Shown piece by piece: positions 25,077-34,931 of a DNA stretch of 64,000 nucleotides (the first letter of the stretch is position 1; each line of letters starts with the position of its first letter). The notes beneath the pieces are model-generated. The model was given only the letters and a program-made list of their open reading frames with translations, was not told the DNA's origin and made no database searches. The position numbers and the translations under genes were made by a program. Source of the DNA: Marininema mesophilum (GTDB lineage Bacteria; Bacillota; Bacilli; Thermoactinomycetales; DSM-45169); NCBI RefSeq assembly GCF_900106775.1, contig NZ_FNNQ01000004.1, forward strand, positions 176,534-240,533. The letters run 5' to 3'.

Positions 25077-26606
25077 GTGTTCGTTCCCCAATTAGAGGAT
25101 GTGCGGGTGCTTGCCCGTGACTATTCCACCATACCCATTTGTAAAAAGATATTTGCAGATACCGAAACACCGATCCGCCTTTATCAACGTTTGAGCGATC
25201 GAAAGTACTCTTTTTTGCTAGAGAGTGCCGAAGGTGGTGAACGTCGAGGACGTTGGTCGTTTATCGGAACAGATCCATTCCTTACTGTTCGTGCCCGTGA
25301 TGGTGTGGCGACTGTGACCGAAGGCGATAACAAACGCCAGGTAGAAACGGAGCATCCCATGGATCTACTCCAGGAGTTGTTGTCTCGGTACCACTCCCCC
25401 CGGATAGAGGGTCTGCCTCCCTTTCTAGGTGGAGCTGTCGGCTATATCGGCTTTGAGGCAGTTACTACCTTTGAAGCCGTTCCGCGACCGATAGGCCATG
25501 ATTCGACGGAGGCGGACGATATTCATGTGATGTTTTGTGATCGCATGCTTATCGTCGATCATTTAAAACAAGACCTGACTTTGGTCGTGAATCTTCATGT
25601 GCCCAGGGATGCGAGTGATGAAATGATCACCAAAGCTTATGTGGATACCCAAGTGGCAATCGATGAATGGGTAGAAGAATTACGTAGAGTGGAGCCTGCC
25701 TCTTCGACACTTCCACCAATCGCTGTCGAGCAGACGGATGTGGACTTCTCACGAGTACAATCCAATATGACCAAGGAAGAGTACTGTGCAGTAGTAGAGA
25801 GAGCCCAGGAACATATTCGGCGTGGGGACACCTTTCAACTCGTGCCCTCCCAACGCTGGACCTGGAAGGATGCGCCACCATCTATCGATGTATATCGCGT
25901 ATTGCGCACGCTTAATCCATCCCCTTATATGTATCACCTTTCTTTTGATGGGGAGGAGATCGTTGGCACATCGCCAGAGATGCTTGTGAGGGTGACGGAT
26001 GGCATGATCGAAACGCGACCCATTGCAGGTACACGTCCTCGAGGAGCGGATGAGCGTATCGACCAGGCACTCGCAGAAGAACTTCTCGCAGACGAGAAGG
26101 AGCGAGCGGAACATGTGATGTTAGTTGATCTCGGACGGAATGACCTGGGGCGTGTTTCCCGCTATGGTTCTGTACAGGTAACAGAAGAGATGAACATCGA
26201 ACGATACTCTCATGTAATGCACATGGTTTCCCATGTAACAGGGCAATTAGCAGAAAAAGTCTCTCCACTCGATGCTTTTAAGGCTTGTTTCCCAGCAGGG
26301 ACTGTCTCAGGTGCACCAAAGGTGAAGGCGATGGAGTTGATTAGTCAGCTCGAACCAGGGCCGCGAGGAATTTACGCGGGGGCCATCGGATATTTTGGCT
26401 TCTCAGGCAACCTCGATAGTTGTATTACGATCCGGACGCTTCACTTTAAGAATAGAGCCGCTTATATTCAGGCGGGAGGCGGCGTTGTTGCGGATTCGAT
26501 CCCGGAGAAGGAGTATGAGGAGTCGCAAAATAAAGCGCGTGGGATGATCCGGGCTCTACAAGTTGCAGAAAGCCTGTTTCAGACGATGGGCGGAGAGGGG
26601 AGATAA
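25077..26606 (+). CDS. trpE: Anthranilate synthase component I
   Basis: Forms anthranilate from chorismate with ammonia or a glutamine amidotransferase partner. 509 aa. It has the N-terminal tryptophan-feedback element LLESAEGGERRGRWSFIG and the C-terminal catalytic blocks GDTFQLVPSQRW, GTSPEMLVRV, ETRPIAGTRPRG, HVMLVDLGRNDLGRVS, FPAGTVSGAPKVKAME and GGGVVADSIPEKEYEE. Start GTG 25077 with AGAGGAGG upstream. No trpG is present in the window, so the amidotransferase is probably encoded elsewhere (as pabA in Bacillus). Confidence 0.98.
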   Translation: MFVPQLEDVRVLARDYSTIPICKKIFADTETPIRLYQRLSDRKYSFLLESAEGGERRGRWSFIGTDPFLTVRARDGVATVTEGDNKRQVETEHPMDLLQELLSRYHSPRIEGLPPFLGGAVGYIGFEAVTTFEAVPRPIGHDSTEADDIHVMFCDRMLIVDHLKQDLTLVVNLHVPRDASDEMITKAYVDTQVAIDEWVEELRRVEPASSTLPPIAVEQTDVDFSRVQSNMTKEEYCAVVERAQEHIRRGDTFQLVPSQRWTWKDAPPSIDVYRVLRTLNPSPYMYHLSFDGEEIVGTSPEMLVRVTDGMIETRPIAGTRPRGADERIDQALAEELLADEKERAEHVMLVDLGRNDLGRVSRYGSVQVTEEMNIERYSHVMHMVSHVTGQLAEKVSPLDAFKACFPAGTVSGAPKVKAMELISQLEPGPRGIYAGAIGYFGFSGNLDSCITIRTLHFKNRAAYIQAGGGVVADSIPEKEYEESQNKARGMIRALQVAESLFQTMGGEGR

Positions 26607-26609
26607 GAA

Positions 26610-27647
26610 ATGATCCAACAATATTTAGCCACCTTGGTGGATGGAAATAACTTAACTCAGGATGAATCCAGCCAGTTGATGCGGGCAATGATGGATGGAG
26701 AAATTTCCCCTGCTCAAGCTGGAGCCGTGCTAACAACGCTGCGAATGAAGGGGGAGACGGTGAATGAATTGGCTGGCCTCGCCAAGGTGATGAGAGAAAA
26801 GGCTCTACGTCTCCCTTCGATGGATCCCGCTGCCGTAGACATTTGTGGGACGGGTGGAGATGGGGGGCGTACCTTTAATATCTCCACCGCTGCCGCTATC
26901 GTTGCTGCCGCCACTGGGGTAAAGGTTGCAAAGCATGGAAACCGGGCGGTTTCGAGTAAGAGCGGGAGTGCAGATGTTCTAGAGGCGCTTGGCGTCGATA
27001 TTCAGCAGGATGAAAACACGGCTACCCGTGCTCTTAAGGAACAGGGAATATGCTTTTTGTTTGCGCCTCTTTTCCACCAGGCGATGAAAAATGTCATGCC
27101 TATTCGGAGAGAGCTTGGCTTTCGCACGTGTTTTAATCTTTTGGGTCCCTTGGCGAACCCAGCAAGGGTGACAAGGCAGTTAGTAGGTGTGTACGATTCT
27201 TCCCTGACAGAACCTGTTGCGAAGGTACTCCAATTGCTAGGTATCGAAAGAGCGATGGTAGTTGCTGGTTTGGATGGGATTGATGAAATTTCCGTAACGG
27301 GTGAAACCCAAATAAGTGAATTGAAAGATGGGCAGGTGAAAACCTATTCCATCACTCCTGAGGAAATGGAATTAAATACAACGACACTGGCTCAGCTTTC
27401 CGGTGGCGACGCACAGCAAAATGCCCAGATTATCCACCAGGTTTTCCTAGGAGAACAGGGACCGAAGCGCGATGTGATCCTGGCTAATGCAGGTGCTGTG
27501 ATTACCATCGCAGGGCACACAGCTACTATCCAGGAAGGGATACGGCTCGCGGCAGAGGCGATTGACTCAGGGATGGCTCTAGCTAAACTAGAGCAGATGA
27601 AAATGCCCACTTTACAACAACGGGAGGAGATCCACCATGTTTCTTGA
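26610..27647 (+). CDS. trpD: Anthranilate phosphoribosyltransferase
   Basis: Joins anthranilate and PRPP. 345 aa, beginning with the helical TLVDGNNLTQDESSQLM domain. The PRPP-binding GTGGDGGRTFNIST (about residues 80-93) and KHGNRAVSSKSGSADVLEALG are unambiguous, and LGPLANPAR follows. It starts 3 nt after trpE and overlaps trpC by 11 nt. Confidence 0.98.
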   Translation: MIQQYLATLVDGNNLTQDESSQLMRAMMDGEISPAQAGAVLTTLRMKGETVNELAGLAKVMREKALRLPSMDPAAVDICGTGGDGGRTFNISTAAAIVAAATGVKVAKHGNRAVSSKSGSADVLEALGVDIQQDENTATRALKEQGICFLFAPLFHQAMKNVMPIRRELGFRTCFNLLGPLANPARVTRQLVGVYDSSLTEPVAKVLQLLGIERAMVVAGLDGIDEISVTGETQISELKDGQVKTYSITPEEMELNTTTLAQLSGGDAQQNAQIIHQVFLGEQGPKRDVILANAGAVITIAGHTATIQEGIRLAAEAIDSGMALAKLEQMKMPTLQQREEIHHVS

Positions 27648-28422
27648 TAAAATCGTCGATGTCAAAAGAGAGGAACTAGCAGAATTGCGTCAACGGCTCT
27701 CTCTTTCTGAGAAGAAGCGGGTAAAGGATCTCCCTGCCTGTCTCTCCTTAGCTAATGCAATGAGGAGACACACTTATGGGCCTGCATTGATTGCTGAGGT
27801 GAAGCCAGCCTCCCCTTCCAAAGGGGTGATCCGCGGAGATGTAAACCCCATTGCTACTGCAAAGGCCTATGAAAAGGGGGGAGCTGACGCAATATCCGTT
27901 CTCACTGATCGTTCCTTTTTCAAGGCGGATGGAAAGAACCTACAAAAAGTGAAACCTGAGGTGTCCATCCCTGTGCTTCGCAAGGACTTTATCATTGATC
28001 CACTTCAGGTATTAGAGAGTAGGCTTCTTGGCGCCGATGCTATCTTGCTCATCGCTGCGATTCTGACCGAGGAGGAGCTGGGCGCATTAACAGAGGAAGC
28101 TCACTCTCTGGGGATGGAGGTGCTGCTGGAAGTGCATGGGGAAGAAGAGCTTCCTCGCGCACTGTCGGCAAAACCGGATGTTCTCGGTATCAATAACCGG
28201 AATCTATCAACATTTGCTACGGATTTGGCTGTAACTGAACGGATTCGACCCTTAGTCCCTGGCACGACCCCTGTAATTGGCGAAAGTGGGATCCATTCAC
28301 AAGCGGATTATCAGCGCTTAGCTAGTGCGGGAGTTGATGGGGTCTTGGTCGGAGAATATCTGATGAGGCAGTCCTCCCCTGAAGCGGCTGTTAAGGGATT
28401 GCTAACGGGGGAAGTCCGTTGA
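27637..28422 (+). CDS. trpC: Indole-3-glycerol phosphate synthase
   Basis: TIM-barrel enzyme closing the indole ring. 261 aa. Catalytic and phosphate-binding motifs: AEVKPASPSKGVI (about residues 52-64), SVLTDRSFFKADG, VLRKDFIIDP, EVHGEEEL, GINNRNLSTF, ESGIHSQ and GVLVGEYLMR. Its stop overlaps the TTG start of trpF. Confidence 0.98.
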   Translation: MFLDKIVDVKREELAELRQRLSLSEKKRVKDLPACLSLANAMRRHTYGPALIAEVKPASPSKGVIRGDVNPIATAKAYEKGGADAISVLTDRSFFKADGKNLQKVKPEVSIPVLRKDFIIDPLQVLESRLLGADAILLIAAILTEEELGALTEEAHSLGMEVLLEVHGEEELPRALSAKPDVLGINNRNLSTFATDLAVTERIRPLVPGTTPVIGESGIHSQADYQRLASAGVDGVLVGEYLMRQSSPEAAVKGLLTGEVR

Positions 28423-29081
28423 AGAAGCGAACGGCGATTAAATTGTGCGGCATGCGTCGTCCGGAGGATGTAGAGGCGTGTGGGGAGTTAGATATTGATG
28501 CCATTGGCTTGATCCTCGTGCCTAATCGGAAACGAACAGTAACGCCAAAAGTCGCCTTGGATTTAGTGCAACGGCTACCTAGAAGGATTGCTTCCGTCGG
28601 AGTGATGGCGAATCCCACTATCGATGAGGTTAAAGGATGGTTAGATAAAGTCCCTTTCAACCGGATACAGCTGCATGGCAATGAATCCCCAGAGTTATGT
28701 CGGCAAATTCAAACGGAGATAGGCGTTCCGATTATCAAGGTGATCCATGTAGGAGAAGATAAGAGCGAAGCAAGTCTGGATGCGAAGGCATATGCTCCCG
28801 TTGTTGATGCGGTGCTATTGGATTCAGGGGCAGGTAAGGTAAAGGGAGGGACAGGACAATCTTTTGCTTGGGAAAGAATCCCCCCCTTTGCCGAACCATG
28901 GCAAAAAGCAGGGGTGCCCATTTGGGTGGCAGGTGGTCTTCACCCTGAAAATGTAGCAGAGTTAGTTAGCCGATATTCGATTGCAGGGGTAGATACTTCC
29001 AGTGGGGTTGAGACTGAAGGAAATAAGGATCCTGTGAAGATGGCTCAGTTTGTGGAGAGGGTGAGAAACCATGATGAATAA
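28419..29081 (+). CDS. trpF: Phosphoribosylanthranilate isomerase
   Basis: TIM-barrel isomerase between TrpD and TrpC. 220 aa, starting at TTG 28419 with GGGGGAAG upstream. The N-terminal active-site block is KLCGMRRPEDVEAC (Cys in the usual KxCG motif). IQLHGNESPELC, VLLDSGAGKVKGGTGQ and WVAGGLHPENV follow, and GVDTSSGVETEGNKD lies at the phosphate site. Overlaps trpC (4 nt) and trpB (11 nt). Confidence 0.97.
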   Translation: MKKRTAIKLCGMRRPEDVEACGELDIDAIGLILVPNRKRTVTPKVALDLVQRLPRRIASVGVMANPTIDEVKGWLDKVPFNRIQLHGNESPELCRQIQTEIGVPIIKVIHVGEDKSEASLDAKAYAPVVDAVLLDSGAGKVKGGTGQSFAWERIPPFAEPWQKAGVPIWVAGGLHPENVAELVSRYSIAGVDTSSGVETEGNKDPVKMAQFVERVRNHDE

Positions 29082-30297
29082 AAATGAGGAGACGACGTAC
29101 AAGTCGAGTGCCGCCAAGCAGTTTGGTGACTTTGGGGGACGCTTTGTTCCAGAAACCTTGATGAATGCTTTGGATGAGCTGGAACAGGGGTTTAGGGAAG
29201 CGATGGTCGATGATGATTTTCAAGAGGAGCTACGTGATCTTCTAGTGGAGTATTCAGGTCGACCAACGCCTCTTACCTTTGCCGCCAACCTCACTCGACA
29301 GGTAGGTGGTGCCAAGATCTATTTAAAGCGAGAAGATCTCAACCATACGGGTGCCCACAAGATCAACAATACCTTGGGTCAAGGGCTATTGGCAAAACGT
29401 ATGGGAAAACAAAAATTGATTGCAGAGACAGGTGCGGGTCAGCACGGGGTTGCTTCGGCAACGGTAGCGGCTTTGCTCGGGATGGAATGTATTGTTTTCA
29501 TGGGCGAAGAGGATGTGCGCAGGCAAAAACTGAATGTGTTTCGGATGGAGCTACTTGGAGCGAAGGTGATCCCAGTCACCTCTGGAACGCGAACATTAAA
29601 AGATGCGACCAATGAAGCGATCCGTCACTGGGTGACTCATGTGGAGGATACCTTTTATTTGATCGGTTCTGTCGTTGGGCCTCACCCCTACCCGGAAATT
29701 GTGCGTGACTTCCAGCGGGTGATCGGGGATGAGACACGGGCGCAACTGCTGAAAAAAGAGGGGCGTCTTCCTGATGATGTAGTCGCTTGTATTGGTGGTG
29801 GAAGTAACTCCATCGGGATGTTTACTGCTTTTCTTAAGGATGACGCTGTAAAGCTCCATGGGGTGGAGGCGGCTGGAGAAGGACTGGAGACATTTCGCCA
29901 TGCTGCTACGCTAACGAAGGGAACACCCGGTGTGATCCATGGATCCTTTACCTATCTTCTTCAGGATGAACATGGGCAGATCCTACCCGCTCATTCCATC
30001 TCTGCTGGGTTGGACTACCCAGGAATAGGACCTGAGCACTCCTTTCTTCATGATACGAACCAAGTACGATATACGACAGCCACCGATGCCGAGGCGTTAG
30101 AAGCGGTCAAATTGTTGGCGCAAACAGAAGGCATACTCCCAGCACTAGAATCGGCACATGCGATTGCAGAAGCAGTGAAATTGGCTGGAACAAGGAGCTC
30201 AGAAGGGATCATCGTTATCTGTTTATCAGGTAGAGGAGATAAAGACGTGGAGACGATTCGCGCAGGATTGGAGGGGAATGGGAATGAATCGCATTGA
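29071..30297 (+). CDS. trpB: Tryptophan synthase beta chain
   Basis: PLP enzyme condensing indole and serine. 408 aa. GDFGGRFVPETLM lies at the N-terminus, and RPTPLTFA and KREDLNHTGAHKINN carry the Schiff-base Lys. AETGAGQHGVASATVAALLG, CIGGGSNSIGMF, and SAGLDYPGIGPEHS are all family signatures. The N-terminus could begin at the second Met (29074). Overlaps trpA. Confidence 0.99.
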   Translation: MMNKNEETTYKSSAAKQFGDFGGRFVPETLMNALDELEQGFREAMVDDDFQEELRDLLVEYSGRPTPLTFAANLTRQVGGAKIYLKREDLNHTGAHKINNTLGQGLLAKRMGKQKLIAETGAGQHGVASATVAALLGMECIVFMGEEDVRRQKLNVFRMELLGAKVIPVTSGTRTLKDATNEAIRHWVTHVEDTFYLIGSVVGPHPYPEIVRDFQRVIGDETRAQLLKKEGRLPDDVVACIGGGSNSIGMFTAFLKDDAVKLHGVEAAGEGLETFRHAATLTKGTPGVIHGSFTYLLQDEHGQILPAHSISAGLDYPGIGPEHSFLHDTNQVRYTTATDAEALEAVKLLAQTEGILPALESAHAIAEAVKLAGTRSSEGIIVICLSGRGDKDVETIRAGLEGNGNESH

Positions 30298-31111
30298 AGC
30301 AGCTTTCCAGCAACCGGGACGCAAGCTGATTCCTTATCTTACTGCAGGCGATCCAGATCGAAAGGCAAGCCTAGAGATTATTCGTATGTTAGATGAAGAA
30401 GGAGCTTGCGCGATAGAATTGGGCGTTCCCTATTCAGACCCGTTGGCAGATGGCCCAGTTATTCAAGAAGCCTCTGGCCGTGCTTTGCAAAATGGGATGA
30501 CGCTGACGGGAGTACTCGAGCTAGCGCGAGAGTCACGGAAAGTAGGAGTGAAGGCACCGCTGATTCTTTTCTCCTATGTCAATCCCTTGCTTCGTTTCGG
30601 TTTCAGGAGATTAGTATTGGAGGCGAAGGCCTGTGGAATCGACGGAATGATCGTCCCTGATCTTCCTTATGAGGAAAGTGGGGAACTAAGTGATTTAGCA
30701 AAGAAGGAAGGTCTTTGTCTGATCCCTCTGGTTGCACCTACATCGAAGGAGCGTGTGCATCGGATTGTTAAGGAAGCGCAAGGATTTGTTTACTGTGTCT
30801 CCTCCTTAGGAACGACAGGTACGCGCGCTTCTTTCTCGAATAAGGTGGAAGAGTTTCTTGATACAGTAAAAGAAGCATCCCAAGTCCCAACGGCCGTCGG
30901 ATTTGGTATTTCTGAACGTGAACACGTGGATCGTTTTTTAAACCATGTGGACGCCGCCGTAGTGGGGAGTGCTCTGGTACGCCGGATTGGCGAGCATGCT
31001 ACCCAGCTAACAGACGATCGTTCTCGTGGGCTAGCTTTAGAGGAAATTCGTCACTTTTTTCGCGAGCTTGCTGAGGAAGAGGGAGCTGCTTTGCGAGGAA
31101 ACATTAAGTAA
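30284..31111 (+). CDS. trpA: Tryptophan synthase alpha chain
   Basis: Cleaves indole-3-glycerol phosphate and channels indole to TrpB. 275 aa. Contains IPYLTAGDPDRKASLEI, the catalytic Glu block ELGVPYSDPLADGPVIQEAS, GIDGMIVPDLPYEE with the second catalytic Asp, GFVYCVSSLGTTGTR, and AVGFGIS. ATG 30284 is favoured by the spacing to GAGGGG; ATG 30278 is also in frame. A terminator follows at 31159. Confidence 0.98.
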   Translation: MNRIEAAFQQPGRKLIPYLTAGDPDRKASLEIIRMLDEEGACAIELGVPYSDPLADGPVIQEASGRALQNGMTLTGVLELARESRKVGVKAPLILFSYVNPLLRFGFRRLVLEAKACGIDGMIVPDLPYEESGELSDLAKKEGLCLIPLVAPTSKERVHRIVKEAQGFVYCVSSLGTTGTRASFSNKVEEFLDTVKEASQVPTAVGFGISEREHVDRFLNHVDAAVVGSALVRRIGEHATQLTDDRSRGLALEEIRHFFRELAEEEGAALRGNIK

Positions 31112-31158
31112 TATAAGAGTGAGTCATAACGGATTATTCAGGTTGATTGATCAGTCGT

Positions 31159-31190
31159 CCGTAGCCGCCTCTGGTTACGGCTTTTTTTTC
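31159..31190 (+). terminator. Terminator after trpA
   Basis: 8-bp stem CCGTAGCC/GGTTACGG (one G-T pair), 6-nt loop, then eight T. It separates the trp genes from hisC-tyrA-aroA, although some read-through is normal in the Bacillus supraoperon. Confidence 0.85.
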
Positions 31191-31256
31191 AGAGTGGTTT
31201 TTATGGATGAATCTGTTGTAAACTAAAGGGAAAATGTGTGGAGAGGGGCCCTAGAG

Positions 31257-32342
31257 ATGAAAGTTAAAGCTGCATTGCAGGATATTCCGGTATATCAACC
31301 GGGCAAGCCCTTAGAGGAAGTAAAACGAGAATTCGGACTCGATGAAGTGATCAAACTGGCCTCTAACGAAAATCCCTTCGGTTGTTCACCGACTGTATGG
31401 GAGTCGTTAAGTACCGAGCGCGATTTCTTTTCGTTGTACCCAGAGGGTGGAGCTCCCTTATTACGTCAGCAACTAGCGACCCATTTAAAAGTAGAGCCTG
31501 AACGATTAATTTTTGGGAATGGTTCCGATGAAATTATTCAGATGATTGGGCGTGCCTTTTTAGAGCCTGGTACTGAAACGGTGATGGCGGATATTACCTT
31601 CCCGCGCTATAAAACACAAGCTTTGATTGAGGGAGCGAAAGCGGTAGAGATTCCTTTGAAAGATGGTGTGCACGATCTCGATGGGATGGCTGAGGCGATC
31701 AATGAACGGACACGGATCGTCTGGATCTGCAACCCCAATAACCCCACTGGTACGATCATCACTGCTGAGCAATTGGCTACCTTTATGAAAAAGGTACCCC
31801 CTCATGTCCTGGTGGTTTTGGATGAAGCTTATGAAGAATATGTCACCGATCCAGAATATCCAGATGGCATCAAAGAGGTGTTAGCAAATCCAAGGGTCAT
31901 CGTGCTACGAACCTTTTCAAAGATTTATGGCCTTGCAGCTTTTCGAATTGGTTACGGTGTGATGGATGCATCATTGATTCAAGATATTAATCGTGTGCGC
32001 GAACCCTTTAATGTGAATCGTTTGGCACAACGGGCGGCTCTAGCTGGACTCGCGGATCAAGATTTTGTCAACCAATGCCGGAAAGCGAACAGAGAGGGAA
32101 TTGAGCTATTTGAAAGCCATCTAACGAAATTGGGTCTTCATTACTTCCCTTCCCAGGGTAACTTTGTTCTTATGGATACAGGTCGGAATGCAGATGAAAT
32201 GTTCCATCATCTACTTACGAAGGGGATTATTGTCCGCTCAGGTGTATCTCTGGGCTATCCAACCTACATCCGGGTGACGGTGGGGAGCCAGGAACAAAAT
32301 ATACAATTTCTTAATGAATTGGACGTGGCAAAGTCCGAATGA
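31257..32342 (+). CDS. hisC: Histidinol-phosphate/aromatic aminotransferase
   Basis: Class II PLP aminotransferase, 361 aa. In Bacillus the orthologue serves both histidine and tyrosine/phenylalanine synthesis, which explains its place here. Motifs: LASNENPFG (about residues 34-42), FGNGSDEII, CNPNNPTGT, VVLDEAYEEYV, RTFSKIYGLAAFRIGY with the PLP Lys, and a C-terminal IRVTVGSQEQN. ATG 31257 gives the usual N-terminus; an upstream GTG at 31236 is less likely. Overlaps tyrA by 4 nt. Confidence 0.96.
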   Translation: MKVKAALQDIPVYQPGKPLEEVKREFGLDEVIKLASNENPFGCSPTVWESLSTERDFFSLYPEGGAPLLRQQLATHLKVEPERLIFGNGSDEIIQMIGRAFLEPGTETVMADITFPRYKTQALIEGAKAVEIPLKDGVHDLDGMAEAINERTRIVWICNPNNPTGTIITAEQLATFMKKVPPHVLVVLDEAYEEYVTDPEYPDGIKEVLANPRVIVLRTFSKIYGLAAFRIGYGVMDASLIQDINRVREPFNVNRLAQRAALAGLADQDFVNQCRKANREGIELFESHLTKLGLHYFPSQGNFVLMDTGRNADEMFHHLLTKGIIVRSGVSLGYPTYIRVTVGSQEQNIQFLNELDVAKSE

Positions 32343-33457
32343 AAAAAGCGGCGATTTTGGGAATTGGTTTAATCGGTGGCTCTCTGGCTCGGTGTCTTAA
32401 AGAGAGAACCAATCTAATCGTAGAAGGTTTTGATTCCTCCAAGGAGAGCCTTGCTTTAGCTACCTCTGCGGGAATTATCGACCGAGGTCATACGGATCTA
32501 ACTCAAGCGGTTGCTGAGGCAGATTTCGTCTTCTTAGCAGTGCCTGTCCAAGCTGCTAAGGGGCTATTGGATCAATTGTCACACATCCCCCTGAAAAAAG
32601 GATGCATTCTCTCGGATGTAGGCAGTACAAAAGAGGAGATTGTGGCCCACGCCAACCAGCTCAAGGAATTATCCGCTATCTTTATCGGTGGTCATCCGAT
32701 GGCAGGTTCCCATCGATCGGGTGTACAAGCAACTAATCCGCTCTTGTTTGAAAATGCATATTATGTGCTAACGCCACTGCCGGATACTCCTACATCCGAT
32801 GTAGAACGGCTCTCAGATTTGCTATCGGTTGCGACAAGAGGGAAACTGGTCACGATGGCCCCAGAATATCATGATCAAGTGGTAGGGGCTATTAGCCATC
32901 TGCCCCATATCATTGCATCAGGCCTAGTCAATCAAGTGAGTCGCTATAACGACAAGAATGAATGGTTTCATCGCTTGGCTGCAGGAGGTTTTCGCGATTT
33001 AACTCGTATCGCAGCGGCTCACCCCATCATGTGGCGGGATATCCTTCTCTCCAATCGTAAAGCGATCCTTCATTTGATGGATGACTGGATTGCTGAAATG
33101 GAAGGGGTTCGAGAAGCAATTGCAGAGGCAAATGCGGAAGAAATCCAGTCCTTCTTTACCCGTGCGAAGATTAGTCGAGAAGGGTTACCTGAGAGGCGTT
33201 TTAAAGGAATGCTACATCCTTTATATGAGTGTTATGTAGATGTACCAGACTATCCCGGAGCTATCGCGGCGGTCTCAAAACTTTTGGCGGATAATGAGGT
33301 TAATATCCAAAACATCGGTGTGATGGAGAATCGAGAGGACTGTGCAGGTGTCCTCCGACTGGTGTTTGTAGATGAAGAAAAGCTGATACGGGCACGAGAG
33401 CTTTTGCGAGCAAAACAATATTACGTGTTTGATCTGGATGAACAAGAAGAAGGGTGA
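32339..33457 (+). CDS. tyrA: Prephenate dehydrogenase with ACT domain
   Basis: Oxidative decarboxylation of prephenate to 4-hydroxyphenylpyruvate. 372 aa. Rossmann start AILGIGLIGGSLARCL, then VPVQAA, LSDVGSTKEEI, GGHPMAGSHRSG (catalytic His region) and AISHLPHIIASGL. Residues about 300-370 are an ACT domain (VPDYPGAIAAVSKLLADN), implying tyrosine feedback. Co-translated with hisC. Confidence 0.97.
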   Translation: MKKAAILGIGLIGGSLARCLKERTNLIVEGFDSSKESLALATSAGIIDRGHTDLTQAVAEADFVFLAVPVQAAKGLLDQLSHIPLKKGCILSDVGSTKEEIVAHANQLKELSAIFIGGHPMAGSHRSGVQATNPLLFENAYYVLTPLPDTPTSDVERLSDLLSVATRGKLVTMAPEYHDQVVGAISHLPHIIASGLVNQVSRYNDKNEWFHRLAAGGFRDLTRIAAAHPIMWRDILLSNRKAILHLMDDWIAEMEGVREAIAEANAEEIQSFFTRAKISREGLPERRFKGMLHPLYECYVDVPDYPGAIAAVSKLLADNEVNIQNIGVMENREDCAGVLRLVFVDEEKLIRARELLRAKQYYVFDLDEQEEG

Positions 33458-33467
33458 GCTGACAACC

Positions 33468-34760
33468 ATGAAGCAACTAACAATGAAGCCCAGTAATCCC
33501 CTACGAGGAACCATAAAGGTACCTGGAGATAAATCCATTTCTCATCGATCTGTGATGTTTGGATCAATTGCTAATGGAACCACTCGTGTGGAGGGTTTTC
33601 TGCCTGGTGCAGACTGCCAAGCTACCATTGCCTGTTTTAAAAGCATGGGTGTTTCTATTGAACAGCACTCTCCCACATCGTTAACTATTGAAGGCGTCGG
33701 TTGGGAAGGTCTAAAGGAACCTGAGGAGCTGCTTGATGTGGGCAATTCAGGGACAACCATTCGACTGATGCTTGGTATTTTAGCAGGTCGTCCCTTTTAT
33801 TCGGCGGTAGCTGGAGATGAGTCCATTGCAAGGCGGCCAATGGATCGCGTACTGGATCCGCTTCGAGAAATGGGTGCGAAGGTGGATGGACGCCAGGGTG
33901 GACGATTTACGCCACTAGGTGTCCGTGGTGGAGGATTGAAAGGCATTCATTATCAGAGTCCTGTTGCTAGCGCACAGATCAAGTCGTGCATCTTATTAGC
34001 CGGCCTTCAAGCTACTGGAGAGACGATTGTAGAAGAGCCTCACCTTTCACGGGATCATACGGAGAGGATGCTACGCGCCTTTGGTGTCGAGGTAAATTCA
34101 TTCTCCGGAGGTGTCTCTCTACATGGAGGGCAACAATTGATCGGTAAGGATGTTCGGGTACCAGGGGATATCTCCTCGGCAGCATTTCCCCTTGTTGCGG
34201 CACTGCTTGTTCCCGGAAGTCATATCACTATCCAAGATGTAGGGCTCAATCCAGCACGTACTGGTATTCTCGATGTGCTTCATGCAATGGGAGCTATGGT
34301 GGAGGTTAAGGAGACGGGTGAGTGGAGTGGTGAACCGGTAGGAGATATTACCGTGTCAGCATCGGACCTACAGGGGACAGAAATCAGTGGAGAACTGATC
34401 CCCAGACTGATCGATGAGATTCCAATTATCGCTGTGGCGGCAACCCAGGCAAAAGGGAAGACGATCATTCGTGATGCTGCGGAACTGAAGGTGAAAGAAA
34501 CCAATCGTATCGCGGTAACTGCGACAGAGTTGTCTAAACTAGGGGCAAACATTGAAGAGACCCCTGATGGACTGATCATTGAAGGGGGCACACCCCTGCA
34601 TAGTGGTATTTGTGATAGCCGTGGCGATCACCGGATAGGAATGGCTACCGCGATTGCGGGTATGGTTGCTAAAGGCGGTGCAACTGTAGAGAATGCTACG
34701 GCGATCAATGTCTCTTTCCCAGGGTTTGCAGAGTTGATGGCTGAGTTAAGTGAAAAATGA
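33468..34760 (+). CDS. aroA: 3-phosphoshikimate 1-carboxyvinyltransferase (EPSP synthase)
   Basis: Sixth step of the shikimate pathway. 430 aa. Substrate-binding motifs: VPGDKSISHRSVMFGSIA (about residues 16-33), DVGNSGTTIRLMLGIL, RRPMDRVLDPL, SAQIKSCILLAG, EPHLSRDHTERML, DEIPIIAVAA, and AELKVKETNRI; GDHRIGMA occurs near the end. This is aroE in older Bacillus naming. ATG 33468 is preceded by AGGGTGA. It is 10 nt after tyrA. Confidence 0.97.
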   Translation: MKQLTMKPSNPLRGTIKVPGDKSISHRSVMFGSIANGTTRVEGFLPGADCQATIACFKSMGVSIEQHSPTSLTIEGVGWEGLKEPEELLDVGNSGTTIRLMLGILAGRPFYSAVAGDESIARRPMDRVLDPLREMGAKVDGRQGGRFTPLGVRGGGLKGIHYQSPVASAQIKSCILLAGLQATGETIVEEPHLSRDHTERMLRAFGVEVNSFSGGVSLHGGQQLIGKDVRVPGDISSAAFPLVAALLVPGSHITIQDVGLNPARTGILDVLHAMGAMVEVKETGEWSGEPVGDITVSASDLQGTEISGELIPRLIDEIPIIAVAATQAKGKTIIRDAAELKVKETNRIAVTATELSKLGANIEETPDGLIIEGGTPLHSGICDSRGDHRIGMATAIAGMVAKGGATVENATAINVSFPGFAELMAELSEK

Positions 34761-34780
34761 GTAGTTTGATTAACCGAAGA

Positions 34781-34802
34781 GGGAACTTAGGTTCTCCTTT
34801 TT
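34781..34802 (+). terminator. Terminator after aroA
   Basis: 6-bp stem GGGAAC/GTTCTC (one G-T pair), 4-nt loop, then CTTTTTG. Marks the end of the aromatic cluster. Confidence 0.6.
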
Positions 34803-34850
34803 GTATTAAACTGAATATTCATGTTTATATAAAATGTTTAGAATAGATAG

Positions 34851-34880
34851 TTGACTAATGAGAACCAATTAGCTTATACT
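34851..34880 (+). promoter_or_regulatory. Sigma-A promoter with short leader
   Basis: TTGACT (34851-34856), 18-nt spacer, TATACT (34875-34880). A leader of about 125 nt with its own terminator-like hairpin follows before the gene at 35012. Confidence 0.7.
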
Positions 34881-34931
34881 ATGGGCATAGTATGGTTTCT
34901 CTCCACTCCTATCCATGGATGCACATTTGAG

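Noticed and set aside
26446..26736. 96-aa minus-strand frame opposite trpE and trpD
   Set aside because: No start context and fully antisense to well-conserved coding sequence.
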